Below are positions 25,101-32,145 of a stretch of DNA of 64,000 bases, piece after piece; within the stretch, counting starts at the first letter, position 1; every line of letters begins with the position of its first letter. The translations under genes and the position numbers were made by a program. Origin of the DNA: Actinoplanes ianthinogenes (lineage in GTDB: Bacteria; Actinomycetota; Actinomycetes; Mycobacteriales; Micromonosporaceae); NCBI RefSeq assembly GCF_018324205.1, contig NZ_AP023356.1, positions 806,001-870,000 on the forward strand, in the 5' to 3' direction. The notes beneath the pieces were generated by a model, which worked only from the letters and a program-made list of their open reading frames with translations, ran no database searches and was not told the origin of the DNA.

Positions 25101-25207
25101 GCGGACTGGCGCAGGCTCTGCCCGAAGACGTCGTGCTCACGCCAGAAACGCAGGATCGCGTGGTCGAGAGCGGGAAGATCAACCTGGGCGGGAACCGGAC
25201 GATACAT
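22112..25207 (-). CDS. ileS: Isoleucyl-tRNA synthetase (IleS2-like class)
   Basis: A 1031-aa class I synthetase charging tRNA-Ile. The HIGH-type motif is GAHH at 55-58 (PPTANGMPGAHH) and KMSK near 590 (DGRKMSKHFGN); the editing domain has WTTTPWTL and the typical GTGLVHQAPAFGADD. The long C-terminal tail and motif variants fit the eukaryote-like IleS2 form common in actinomycetes and often less sensitive to mupirocin (family knowledge). TAGGGT at 25215-25220, seven bases upstream of the ATG, suggests a leaderless start, and no T-box was seen. Confidence 0.96.
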   Translation of the reverse strand: MYRPVPAQVDLPALDHAILRFWREHDVFGQSLRQSAGRPEWVFYEGPPTANGMPGAHHIEARVFKDVFPRYRTMKGFHVARKAGWDCHGLPVELAVEKELGFTGKQDIEAYGVAEFNAKCRDSVTRHTDAFTELTHRMGYWVDMDDAYRTMDPEYIDSVWWSLKQIFDKGLLVEDFRVAPWCPRDQTTLSDHELDQGYEIDVDPSVYVRFPLTSGPLAGAASLLVWTTTPWTLVSNTAVAVHPSVTYAVVTDGKERLVVAEPLIPEGWTPTGETYQGKELERWTYQPPFQLVDVPDAHIVILASYVTTDSGTGLVHQAPAFGADDLASCRAYGLPMVNPVRRDGTFEPEIELVGGMFFREANAPLVEELRESGRLFRHEPYEHKYPHCWRCHTALIYYAQPSWYVRTTAVRDAMLRENERTNWQPANLKHGRYGDWLTNNVDWALSRNRYWGTPLPIWRCPDGHLTCIGSRAELSTLTGRDLSGLDPHRPFIDEVTFACPECGVEATRVPEVIDGWYDSGSMPFAQFGYPYQNRELFESRFPAQFISEAIDQTRGWFYTLMAVSTLVFDRSSYENVVCLGHILAEDGRKMSKHFGNILEPIPLMDQHGADAVRWYMAAVGSPWSARRVGHAALQEVVRKVLLTYWNTVAFQALYGRTAGWTPTAADPAPEQRSALDRWVLSELQQLITKVDAALAAFDPHETGKLIAAFIDDLSNWYVRRSRRRFWRGDPAALATLHEALRTVTLLMAPITPFVSEQVWQDLIVPVDPQAPQSVHLAAFPEADAALVDQRLSAQMATTRRLVELGRTARSESGLKIRQPLSRALVSSGADLPSELLDEIAAELNVNAVEPLAGSFVDTTAKANFRALGKRFGKAVQQVAAAIQAADAADLKTSLRTTGAATVTVGDEQVVLAVDEVVITETPREGWAVASDAGATLALDLHLTPELRRAGLARDAIRQIQEARKSSGLEVSDRIRLRYRAEAETALTLTEHGDLVADEVLATDFASGEPDWSDPQAFTDESIGLTFWLTRA

Positions 25208-25214
25208 GCGGACG

Positions 25215-25220
25215 ACCCTA
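25215..25220 (-). promoter_or_regulatory. Leaderless -10 element of ileS
   Basis: TAGGGT on the minus strand ends seven bases before the ileS ATG, and no Shine-Dalgarno is present. The position would place transcription start on or next to the start codon. Confidence 0.5.
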
Positions 25221-25286
25221 CTCAGCCCTGCTCAGCGGCGTGGCAGTGAATTGTCCACGGTCCGGAATTCGTGAGTGGGACCTGCG

Positions 25287-25655
25287 TCACTCGACCACGT
25301 CGGCGGCCGACTCGCGCAGCACGCCACGCACCGCGGCCAGCACGTCGTCGTCCGCGCCCAGCCCGGCCAGAATCCCGAGCAGATAGGCCCCGACCAGGTC
25401 ATAGTGCGCCGGCACGACGCCGAGTCCGAGGTGCGCGCCGCGCAGATCCCGTCCGGTGTACTCCGCCGGACCGCCGAGCACCTGGCTGAGCAGCGCGACC
25501 ATGTGCCCTTTGAGCCGGCCCAGATCCAGCCCCTGGAAGTAATCGGACAGCCGCTCATCAGCGAGAACGACCCGGTACAACGCGTCGACCGCGGCCGTCA
25601 CCGCGGTCTGCCCGCCCACGCGGGCATAGAAAGACCCATCCACAGGTCCGAACAT
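25287..25655 (-). CDS. Group I truncated haemoglobin
   Basis: A 122-aa 2-over-2 globin of the trHbN/GlbN group. Features: FYARVGGQTAVTAAVDALYRVV (A-B helices), Tyr39-Phe40 at the distal B9/B10 end of SDYF, and proximal His75 in LRGAHLGLGV (F8). Group I proteins bind O2 and detoxify NO in mycobacteria; the same role is inferred here. The 3' end is 79 bases from ileS on the same strand. A Phe-rich N-terminal motif used in NO dioxygenation by M. tuberculosis is not present. Confidence 0.9.
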   Translation of the reverse strand: MFGPVDGSFYARVGGQTAVTAAVDALYRVVLADERLSDYFQGLDLGRLKGHMVALLSQVLGGPAEYTGRDLRGAHLGLGVVPAHYDLVGAYLLGILAGLGADDDVLAAVRGVLRESAADVVE

Positions 25656-25745
25656 AGAGGTCCGGCGATGCGTTTGTCCGACCGCACATTTCCCGTACGC
25701 CCAGCCGACCGGATTTTGTCGGTGGGTCCCGCTACCTTGCCGTCC

Positions 25746-25889
25746 ATGCCCGCCGATCTGACGTTCGAGCACCTCGCCTCGGTGATCCGAGGCGGTGACG
25801 TGAAGTCCGTCGCCACCGCCCTGACCGCGGTGGACGAGCCGGTCCGCCGTGCCCTGGCCGCCCCGCTGCGAGACTTCCGGGCCACGTGA
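25746..25889 (+). pseudogene. Truncated DUF6493-like gene fragment
   Basis: A 47-codon ORF whose sequence (LTFEHLASVIRGGDVKSVAT, then PVRRALAAPLRDF) looks like the first helical hairpin of DUF6493 proteins, which are normally several hundred residues. It stops just where a GTGAGC-rich repeat begins, so the rest of the gene seems deleted. TACCTT lies seven bases before the ATG, so the promoter and start may survive. It may also be a genuine short protein; the truncation reading is inference. Confidence 0.45.
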
Positions 25890-25957
25890 GTCGTGAGCCG
25901 TGAGCGCGGACGGTGAGCGGTGAGCGCGGACGGTGAGCCGTGAGCGGTGAGCCGTAG
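25886..25957. repeat. GTGAGC/GTGAGCGCGGACG simple repeat
   Basis: This is a low-complexity stretch of GTGAGC-type units, including two exact copies of GTGAGCGCGGACG in tandem and several GTGAGCCGTGAGC copies. It begins at the premature end of the DUF6493-like fragment. From here to 26186 (about 230 bases) no gene was recognised. Confidence 0.7.
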
Positions 25958-26186
25958 GCCCGCGAACCGGGAGCTGGGAGCCGACATGACCGTCCACCTC
26001 ATCGGGCACATCGGGCTGGGTGAGAAACGCTCGATCGAGGACCGCAGCCGTCCGAGCAGTCCGAGCACTGGGGAGTCGCGACCGGACAGCACCCCGGGCG
26101 ACGACTGCCGTAGCCGGGCCGGGCCGGGCGCGCTGCAACGGGGATCGATGTGGCGTTGAAAGGGACCATCAGGGCAGGATGGGCCG

Positions 26187-26972
26187 ATGCGAGTGTCGAT
26201 CTTGGTGGGTCAGGTGCCCGCGGTCTGGGACGTGGCGACGAACCTGGCAACCGTGCGGGACGTCGTCGAGGAGGCCCGGGCCGGGGACGTCGTGGTGCTG
26301 CCGGAGGGGCTGCTGTCCGGTTACGGCGAGGATCTGAGCCCGCTCGAAGGCCTCGACCCGGCCGAGTTGGCGGCCGCGATCGGGCAGGTGGAGCAGCTCG
26401 CCCGGCGGCACGGGGTGCACGTGTTCTGCGGATCGCTGCTGCCGGAGGGCGGTGGGTGGGCGAACGCCGGGCTCTACTTCGCCGCCGATGGTGGTCACCA
26501 GGTCTATCGGAAGATCAACCTGGCGATGAACGAGCGGGGGCCGCTGCGGGCCGGTGACAGCCTGCCGACCTACACAGTTGCCGGGGCGGACGGCTCGCGG
26601 TTCGTCGCCGGGATGCAACTGTGCCGGGAGATCCGGTTTCCGGAGCAGTGGCAGTATCTGGCGGCGGCCGGGGCTGAGCTGCTGCTCTACCTGACCAACG
26701 CGGCCAACCCCAACGAACCGGCCGGGGTCTGGCGGAGCCATCTGATCAGCCGGGCGGCGGAGAACCAGCGATTCCTGGCGTCGGCCAACGTCGTCAGCCC
26801 GGATCAGCACTGCCCGAGCATGGTGGTGTCGCCGCGCGGCGAGGTGCTCGCGGAGTTGCCCGCCGGGCAGCGCGGTCTGCTGCGGCACACCGTCGACCTC
26901 GGTGAGACCAGCGGCTGGTACCTCGGCCAACGCCGCCGGGACGTCGTCTCCCTGACCTACCACGGCAGCTGA
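26187..26972 (+). CDS. Carbon-nitrogen hydrolase (nitrilase superfamily)
   Basis: A 261-aa amidase/nitrilase-fold enzyme with the full catalytic set: Glu40 (VLPEGLLSGYG), Lys109 (YRKINL) and nucleophile Cys146 (GMQLCREIRFPE). It hydrolyses a C-N bond of an amide or carbamoyl substrate; the sequence is closest in style to short carbon-nitrogen hydrolases of unknown substrate. CAGGAT six bases before the ATG suggests leaderless translation. Its last codons (TACCACGGCAGCTGA) are duplicated twice downstream. Confidence 0.92.
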   Translation: MRVSILVGQVPAVWDVATNLATVRDVVEEARAGDVVVLPEGLLSGYGEDLSPLEGLDPAELAAAIGQVEQLARRHGVHVFCGSLLPEGGGWANAGLYFAADGGHQVYRKINLAMNERGPLRAGDSLPTYTVAGADGSRFVAGMQLCREIRFPEQWQYLAAAGAELLLYLTNAANPNEPAGVWRSHLISRAAENQRFLASANVVSPDQHCPSMVVSPRGEVLAELPAGQRGLLRHTVDLGETSGWYLGQRRRDVVSLTYHGS

Positions 26973-27107
26973 CCAGGGCCGTCGCGGAGGACGGCGCGGC
27001 GCGCGCCGATACTGCACGCTGCGCTACCACGGCAGCTGACCATGACCGCCGCGCAGACCAACGCGACACGGCGCCGATACGGCAGCTGACCAGGACCGCC
27101 GCGGAGG
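26959..27107. repeat. Three imperfect copies of the nitrilase 3' end
   Basis: ACGGCAGCTGACCA followed by a GGACCGCCGCGGAGG-like stretch occurs at about 26962, 27028 and 27079; GCGCCGATAC occurs at 27003 and 27071. The first copy is the real nitrilase C-terminus and stop, so the sequence appears to have grown by local duplication up to the stop of the convergent NDK-like gene. Confidence 0.7.
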
Positions 27108-27905
27108 TCAGCTCGGGGCAGGGCCCACACCGCACGTGGTGATGCCGTGCGCCTGGAGCACTCGGTGACTACGGCTGACCGCCTCATGACTGCCGACGGC
27201 GACAGGACAACCGCCGACGCGCCCCGCGTACAGGGTCAGCAGCACGGCGTGGGCCAGGGTAATGCCGGGCAGGGCCGACCAGAGCGCGGTCACGGCGGAA
27301 TCGAGCGTGTGGGCCCGGTCGGCGCCCAGGTAGACGGCGGCGACCGGGGAACGATCGAGGCAGTACGGGACCGGGGCGGACGGGTCGACGGATTGCAGCG
27401 CCGGCCACAGGGACTCGACCAATGCGGGCAGGTCGGTTTCGCCACGGAAGTCCCGGCCCGCGGGCCGGGGCGGGCTGGTGAGGGGCTCGGACGAGACGAA
27501 CGGGGCCGCGCACTCGGGACAGTGGCCGAGGAGGTGGTTCGCCTGGCGTGCCAGCTCGCCGGGGTGCTCGGCCGCGTGGATCAGGTTCGCGAAGGGACCG
27601 TTGGCGTAGCGGGAGCGGATGGCGCGTTTGATCCGGCGGGCCGCCGCGAAGGCGTCCGGGCCGCGCAGCAGCAGGACCTCGGAAGGCGCCGTGCACAGGT
27701 AACGGCCGAGGAAGGCGTGCATCAGGACGTGCCCGTCCTCGGTGTACTCCGACCAGAGGAAACGCACGTCGGCGGGGGTCAGGGAGACCGGGTGGCGGCA
27801 GGCGACGACCAGCCCCTCGGCGGCGACGGCGGCGTCCACGGCCGCGCGCCGGTCCGTACCCGAGCAGTCGGGTTTGAGGAGGACGAACGCACGCGACGGA
27901 TTCAC
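27108..27905 (-). CDS. Nucleoside-diphosphate-kinase-like domain protein with extension
   Basis: A 265-aa protein. The first ~140 residues resemble nucleoside diphosphate kinase: AFVLLKPDCSGTDRRAAVDA at the start and NLIHAAEHPGELARQ, which keeps the position of the phospho-accepting His (NxIHGSD in true NDK). An inserted segment and a Cys pair (LLGHCPECAAPF) follow, then a ~110-residue C-terminal part (AVYLGADRAHTLDSAVTAL) of unknown fold. True NDKs are ~137 aa and have GSD after His, absent here, so kinase activity is doubtful. It starts at a GTG overlapping a micro-ORF stop by 4 bp. Confidence 0.75.
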   Translation of the reverse strand: MNPSRAFVLLKPDCSGTDRRAAVDAAVAAEGLVVACRHPVSLTPADVRFLWSEYTEDGHVLMHAFLGRYLCTAPSEVLLLRGPDAFAAARRIKRAIRSRYANGPFANLIHAAEHPGELARQANHLLGHCPECAAPFVSSEPLTSPPRPAGRDFRGETDLPALVESLWPALQSVDPSAPVPYCLDRSPVAAVYLGADRAHTLDSAVTALWSALPGITLAHAVLLTLYAGRVGGCPVAVGSHEAVSRSHRVLQAHGITTCGVGPAPS

Positions 27906-27973
27906 TCGGCGGCGATCTCGCGGTCGACCGGCTGATCCAGCGCGGCGGCCGGTGCCCGGTACAGCACATCCAT
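27902..27973 (-). CDS. Micro-ORF (23 aa) chained to the NDK-like gene
   Basis: A short ORF beginning MDVLYRAPAAALDQPVDR. Its ATG shares one base with the stop of the preceding micro-ORF (TGATG) and its stop overlaps the GTG of the NDK-like gene (GTGA). No separate ribosome-binding site was seen. It may be a real small protein, a translational relay, or the second half of a gene split by a frameshift together with its upstream partner. Confidence 0.4.
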   Translation of the reverse strand: MDVLYRAPAAALDQPVDREIAAE

Positions 27974-28080
27974 CAGGCGCGGGGGCGCCGGGTCGCCGTC
28001 GCCTCCACCCCGCGCTCGGCCACGACCTCCAGCGCCGGGTCGAGGAGTTCCGGCCGCCGGGGGTCCTTGAGCTTCCGCAC
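27973..28080 (-). CDS. Micro-ORF (35 aa), first in the NDK-like operon
   Basis: A basic/acidic helical 35-aa ORF starting with GTG, MRKLKDPRRPELLDPALEVV in its first 20 residues, then a Thr/Arg-rich tail. TAGACT at 28087-28092 is six bases before the GTG, the same leaderless element seen before marR and gtrA, which supports expression. Chained by one-base overlap to the next micro-ORF. Function unknown. Confidence 0.45.
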   Translation of the reverse strand: MRKLKDPRRPELLDPALEVVAERGVEATATRRPRA

Positions 28081-28212
28081 GGGTGCAGTCTACGGCGTAT
28101 ACCCGGGGCACGCGGAGGGTTGGCCTGGCCGCCCCGTTGTGAACCGCTCCGGCGGAGGGGGATAATGGGCCAAGGTTGATGACCCAGCCGCTGTTCCGTG
28201 AGGAGATGGCTG

Positions 28213-28554
28213 GTGTCCAAAAATTCTTCTGCCGACTATGACGTGATCCCTCTGACCGGCGAGCTCGACACCGATTCGGCAGGCGAGCTGCGTCAGCGGT
28301 TGATGAGCGTCGCCTCCACGAGCACGGCCTCCACGATCGTGCTGGATCTGTCCCGCTTGGACTTCATCAGTGCCGGCTGCGTCCGGGTGATCGTCGAGTT
28401 CTGGAACACCATGACGGGCCAGGGCCGGGACGTGCAGGTCGGCGGCCTGCACGGCATGCCGGAGCGGGTCTTCGACATCCTCGACCTGACGCCGATCCTG
28501 GCCCGCCGGGCGGAAACCGCCGACGGCGTCCGGGGTGTTCATGCCGGAGACTGA
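28213..28554 (+). CDS. STAS-domain anti-anti-sigma factor-like protein
   Basis: A 113-aa single STAS domain of the SpoIIAA/RsbV type: VIPLTGELDTDSAGELRQRL, then IVLDLSRLDFISAGCVRVIV. Ser53 in FISAGC lies at the usual phosphorylation site, though the canonical DS(S/T)G is altered. It would bind an anti-sigma kinase. GTG 28213 is chosen since AGGAG lies seven bases upstream. Its end overlaps the GAF-ANTAR gene by 14 bp, so the two form a signalling unit. Confidence 0.88.
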   Translation: MSKNSSADYDVIPLTGELDTDSAGELRQRLMSVASTSTASTIVLDLSRLDFISAGCVRVIVEFWNTMTGQGRDVQVGGLHGMPERVFDILDLTPILARRAETADGVRGVHAGD

Positions 28555-30001
28555 CGACGTGAACCCCGACGAGCACAAGCGCCGAGCAGACCTGTGGGAG
28601 GCCGGCGCGGACGAGCGTGAGCGGCTCGCCGACGAGCGCGAGCGGCTGGCCGACGAGCGGGAGTCCCTCGCCGACGAGCGGGACCGGATGGCCGACCGCC
28701 AGGAGCAGGCGCTGGACAAACGCGCGTCCGACTGGGCCCGGCACGCCAAGACCGACGACGCCGAGGAGGCCGCCGCGACCCGGGCGGCGGTGCGCCGGGC
28801 CGAGGACGGGGTGCGGCGGGCGGAGGCGGAGCTGGAGCGGACGCGGCAGGCCGCCGCCCGGGTGCAGGCGCGCGCCGACCTTCGCCACGCCTACGCCGAA
28901 CGGGTCGAGACCGCTCGGGACGATGAGAAAGCCGCCGAGGCCGCCGACGCCGAGGAGACCGCGTGGCGGGCCGATCGGCGTGACTTCGTCGCCGCCGAGC
29001 GCGACGTGCACGCCGCCGAGCGCGACGACCTGGCCGATGCCCGCGACGAGGCCGCCGGGCTGCGGGAACGGGATGCCGACAAGCGCGAACGCGAGCTGCT
29101 GGACCGGGAGCGGCGCCTGGTCCGGCTCACCCCGACCGGCCAGCTGACCCGGCTCGACACGGAGCCCGACCCGGCCGAGGACGCGAAGAAGCGGGCCACC
29201 GGCGCCCGCCAGCGCGAGCGGGCCGCGGCCGGCCGGCGAGCCGCCGCACACGACCGGGTCCGGGCCGCCGCGGCCTGGGGCCCCTCGGCCTACGGGCCCA
29301 TGCTGCTGGCCAGCTTCGCCCCACTGGCGCGGCAGTTGTTCGACAACGACGACCTGCCCGGCACGCTCGCCCAGGTGCTGAAATTCACCGTGGAGGCGGT
29401 GACCGGCTGCGGCTGCGCCAGCGTCACGCTGGTGCACGGCGGCCAGGTCGTCGACACCGTGACCAGCGACGCCGACGCCGCCGAGCTCGACGATATCCAA
29501 TTCGCCACCGGCATCGGGCCCGCCCCGGAGGCGATGCACGGTGAGCACCCGGTCTACGTGCCCGACCTGCGCGCCGCGGGACGCTGGCCGATCCTGGCCG
29601 CCACCGCCGCCGAGATGGGCATGGCCAGTGCTCTGTGCTTCGGTCTGTCCGTCCAGCGACCGGCCACCTGGTCGGCGCTGGGCACGTTCACCCTCTACTC
29701 GGCGGCGCCCGACGCGTTCGGCGACGAGGACTGCGACTTCGGTTCGCTGCTGGCCGCCTACCTCGCCGTCGCCGTCGCCACGGCACAGCGCCGGGACGAG
29801 GTCGATCGCCGGGAGGCCGCGCTGCATCGAGGACTGAGCACCCGCGACATCATCGGGCAGGCCAAGGGGATCCTGATGGAACGCGAGCGCCTGTCCGCCG
29901 GGGAGGCCTTCGACCAGTTGCGGCGGGTCTCCCAGCGGCTCAACCGCAAACTGGCCGACGTCGCCCAGCAGCTGGCCGAGACCGGGGAGATCCCGGCCTG
30001 A
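28541..30001 (+). CDS. Coiled-coil/GAF/ANTAR regulator
   Basis: A 486-aa protein. Residues ~10-250 form a long charged coiled coil, beginning with tandem heptads ADERERL (four copies) and later many Ala/Glu/Arg/Asp repeats. A GAF domain (~255-410) with CGCASVTLVHGGQVVDTV and PVYVPDLRAAGRWPI follows, then a C-terminal ANTAR RNA-binding domain (~424-480, STRDIIGQAKGILMERERLS). ANTAR proteins bind paired hairpins in nascent RNA and cause antitermination. It is translated together with the STAS protein. The very long coiled coil is unusual for the family. Confidence 0.9.
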   Translation: MPETDDVNPDEHKRRADLWEAGADERERLADERERLADERESLADERDRMADRQEQALDKRASDWARHAKTDDAEEAAATRAAVRRAEDGVRRAEAELERTRQAAARVQARADLRHAYAERVETARDDEKAAEAADAEETAWRADRRDFVAAERDVHAAERDDLADARDEAAGLRERDADKRERELLDRERRLVRLTPTGQLTRLDTEPDPAEDAKKRATGARQRERAAAGRRAAAHDRVRAAAAWGPSAYGPMLLASFAPLARQLFDNDDLPGTLAQVLKFTVEAVTGCGCASVTLVHGGQVVDTVTSDADAAELDDIQFATGIGPAPEAMHGEHPVYVPDLRAAGRWPILAATAAEMGMASALCFGLSVQRPATWSALGTFTLYSAAPDAFGDEDCDFGSLLAAYLAVAVATAQRRDEVDRREAALHRGLSTRDIIGQAKGILMERERLSAGEAFDQLRRVSQRLNRKLADVAQQLAETGEIPA

Positions 30002-30039
30002 CCACGGTGCCGTGCGTGACCTCGCCGAGCCGGTTCACC

Positions 30040-30555
30040 TCACTCGGCCGGCCACTCCGGGGCCAGGACGGCGTACAGGTCGGAGTCGCGCCAGCCATCG
30101 CGGATCAGGACGGTCTCGCGCATCCGGCCCTCGTACCGCATGCCGAGCCGGGTGAGGACCCGGGCGGAGGCCTCGTTGCGCGGGTCGCAGGTGGCGAACA
30201 CACGGTGCCGCCCGTGCTCGCCGAAAGCCAGGGCCAGCAGCTGGCGGGCCGCCGCGGTGGCCAGGCCCCGGCCCCAGAACGCCGGGTGCAGCGAGTAACC
30301 GATCTCGGCCTGCTGATTGTCTCGCAGCTTCAACTCGGCGCTGCCGGCCACCACGCCGTCGCTCACGATGGCGAAGACGAATCGGTTCTGCGGCCGCGCC
30401 TGCCACAACGCGGCCACCTCGCGGACGAAGGCCTCGGTCTCCGCCTCGGTGTTGGGACCCCACGCCTGGTACCGGCACACCTCGGGGAGCTGCGCGAACT
30501 CGTGCACCGCGGGCCAGTCGGCCACGGTGAGCGGCCGCAGAGTCGGGGACGACAT
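30040..30555 (-). CDS. GNAT acetyltransferase (RimJ/RimL type)
   Basis: A 171-aa N-acetyltransferase. The acetyl-CoA motif is EIGYSLHPAFWGRGLATAA (about residues 84-102), preceded by GSAELKLRD and followed by VFATCDPRNEASARVLTRLGMRYEG, typical of RimJ/RimL-like proteins acting on N-termini or small amines. Substrate unknown. CATGAT lies six bases before the ATG. It is convergent with the ANTAR gene. Confidence 0.9.
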   Translation of the reverse strand: MSSPTLRPLTVADWPAVHEFAQLPEVCRYQAWGPNTEAETEAFVREVAALWQARPQNRFVFAIVSDGVVAGSAELKLRDNQQAEIGYSLHPAFWGRGLATAAARQLLALAFGEHGRHRVFATCDPRNEASARVLTRLGMRYEGRMRETVLIRDGWRDSDLYAVLAPEWPAE

Positions 30556-30610
30556 GCAAGGATCATGCCGGTTGTGGCAACCGGCGCGGCGGCCGGTGCG
30601 TCCCATCGGG

Positions 30611-31399
30611 GTGACGACGAGGTGGAGCGGCCGGGGACGGCTGCTGTTTCTGCTGGCCGCGCTGGGCGCGACGGCGCCGGTGTGGCCCGGGGTGCAGCCG
30701 GGCAGCCCGATCCTGGACGAGATGCTGTCGCCCGGTGAGGTCGCGGTGCTCGTGCCGGTCGTGTTGCTCTTCCCGGTCAGCTGGGCGCTGCTGGCCCGGG
30801 AGCCCAGGACCGGGCGGGGCGTCGGGCTGCTGCTGGTCTGCCTGGTGGCGGGTTGGTCGCTGGGCACGGTCCGGCTTTCGACGTACGAGACGCCGCCCAC
30901 CACCGACGATTACCTCCGCTGGTACCTGATCGCGGCGGGACTGGTGGTGCTGGTGGCGGCGGTCGGGACGCGTCCGGTCGTACACAAAGCGGGTTTCGGG
31001 GTGTGGCTCCTGGGCTGCGCCGCAGCCGTGGCCGTGCCGGTCGTGAGCGGGCCGCCGACCCCGCCCAGCGCGGACCTGCCGCCCGGGATCACCGCCGCGG
31101 AGAACCGGCTGGACTGCAATCGCGGGTGCACCCGGGTTCAGACCGTTCCCGCCGCCGGCACCGCGCAGTCACGGCTGCTGACCCGGCGGATCGGCGAATA
31201 CCTGGAGCGGGACGGCTGGCGGATGCGCTGGTACGACGCGGCCGCCGAACCGGAGGTCGAGTGCCGCCCGCCGCACCGCCTCGGCGATCCCTACTATCTG
31301 TGCCTGCAACTGCGCGCCGTCGGCGACCCGGACGCGAAAGTCGAGGTCCGGCTGTATTACCGCAACCGGCACGACCCGGTCTACAAGCCGGCTTCATAG
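30611..31399 (+). CDS. Hypothetical membrane protein with C-terminal soluble domain
   Basis: A 262-aa protein with four membrane segments in the first ~150 residues (LLFLLAALGATAPVW, VAVLVPVVLLFPVSWALL, VGLLLVCLVAGWSLGTV, WYLIAAGLVVLVAAVGT, plus a fifth near VWLLGCAAAVAVPVV) and an ~100-residue C-terminal domain with six Cys (LDCNRGCTRVQ, VECRPPHR, YYLCLQL), probably extracellular and disulfide-bonded. No family recognised. GTG 30611 is an approximate start; GTG 30596 is also possible. It sits just upstream of the two-component pair. Confidence 0.7.
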   Translation: MTTRWSGRGRLLFLLAALGATAPVWPGVQPGSPILDEMLSPGEVAVLVPVVLLFPVSWALLAREPRTGRGVGLLLVCLVAGWSLGTVRLSTYETPPTTDDYLRWYLIAAGLVVLVAAVGTRPVVHKAGFGVWLLGCAAAVAVPVVSGPPTPPSADLPPGITAAENRLDCNRGCTRVQTVPAAGTAQSRLLTRRIGEYLERDGWRMRWYDAAAEPEVECRPPHRLGDPYYLCLQLRAVGDPDAKVEVRLYYRNRHDPVYKPAS

Positions 31400-31449
31400 G
31401 AATCGCACATTTGTTGAGGCAGTGGCACGGCTGAGCCAGAATGCGAGCC

Positions 31450-32145
31450 GTGACCGCCCGCATCCTCGTCGCCGACGACGATCCGAAGCACGCTCAGCTG
31501 ATCCGCCTCTACCTGGAGCGGGACGGCCATCAGGTGCTCACCGTCGGTGATGGCCGGGCGGCGCTGGAGCAGACCCGGGCCCGCCGCCCCGACCTGCTCG
31601 TCCTGGACGTGATGATGCCGCTGGTCGACGGTCTGGACGTGTGCCGGATCCTGCGCGCCGAGGCCGACCCGGCACTGTCCGGGGTGGCCATCCTGCTGGT
31701 CACCGCCCGGTCCGCGGAGAACGACATGCTGCTCGGACTGGACATCGGCGCCGACGACTACCTGAGCAAACCGGTCAGCCCGCGGGAGCTGACCGCCCGG
31801 ATCCGCGCCCTGCTGCGCCGGGTTCGCGGCGGGGAGAACCGGGAGGTGCTGCGGGTCGGTGACCTGGAGGTGGACGCGCCCCGGTTCGAGGTACGGGTGG
31901 ACGGCAGCCCGGTGCGGCTGACCGCGAAGGAGTTCGCCATCCTGGAGCTGCTCGCCCGGGAGCCGGGGCGGGTGTTCACCCGGGGTCAGATCATCGACAA
32001 GACGTTCGGGTTCGAGAACGACGTCTCCGAGCGCACCGTCGACGCGCACGTGGTGAACCTGCGCCGCAAGATCGAGGCGGATCCGGCCGAGCCGCGCTAC
32101 GTGCAGACGGTGTACGGCCGGGGCTACCGGATGGGTGAGCGGTGA
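31450..32145 (+). CDS. OmpR/PhoB-type response regulator
   Basis: A 231-aa regulator. Receiver: acidic pocket ADDD near residue 8-11, phosphoacceptor Asp53 (LVLDVMMP), Lys in YLSKPVSP. C-terminal winged helix with LTAKEFAILELLAREPGRVFTR and TVDAHVVNLRRKIE. GTG 31450 is preferred since CAGAAT lies seven bases upstream; ATG 31441 adds three residues. The kinase GTG overlaps its stop by 4 bp. Confidence 0.94.
   Translation: MTARILVADDDPKHAQLIRLYLERDGHQVLTVGDGRAALEQTRARRPDLLVLDVMMPLVDGLDVCRILRAEADPALSGVAILLVTARSAENDMLLGLDIGADDYLSKPVSPRELTARIRALLRRVRGGENREVLRVGDLEVDAPRFEVRVDGSPVRLTAKEFAILELLAREPGRVFTRGQIIDKTFGFENDVSERTVDAHVVNLRRKIEADPAEPRYVQTVYGRGYRMGER

Noticed and set aside
22043..25249. 1068-codon plus-strand open frame over ileS
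   Set aside because: It is antisense to an unmistakable isoleucyl-tRNA synthetase with HIGH and KMSK motifs.
25208..25286. T-box riboswitch upstream of ileS
   Set aside because: The spacer has no T-box sequence or stem I, and the start appears leaderless.
25947..26159. 70-codon plus ORF before the nitrilase gene
   Set aside because: Biased composition, starts inside a repeat and no recognisable features.
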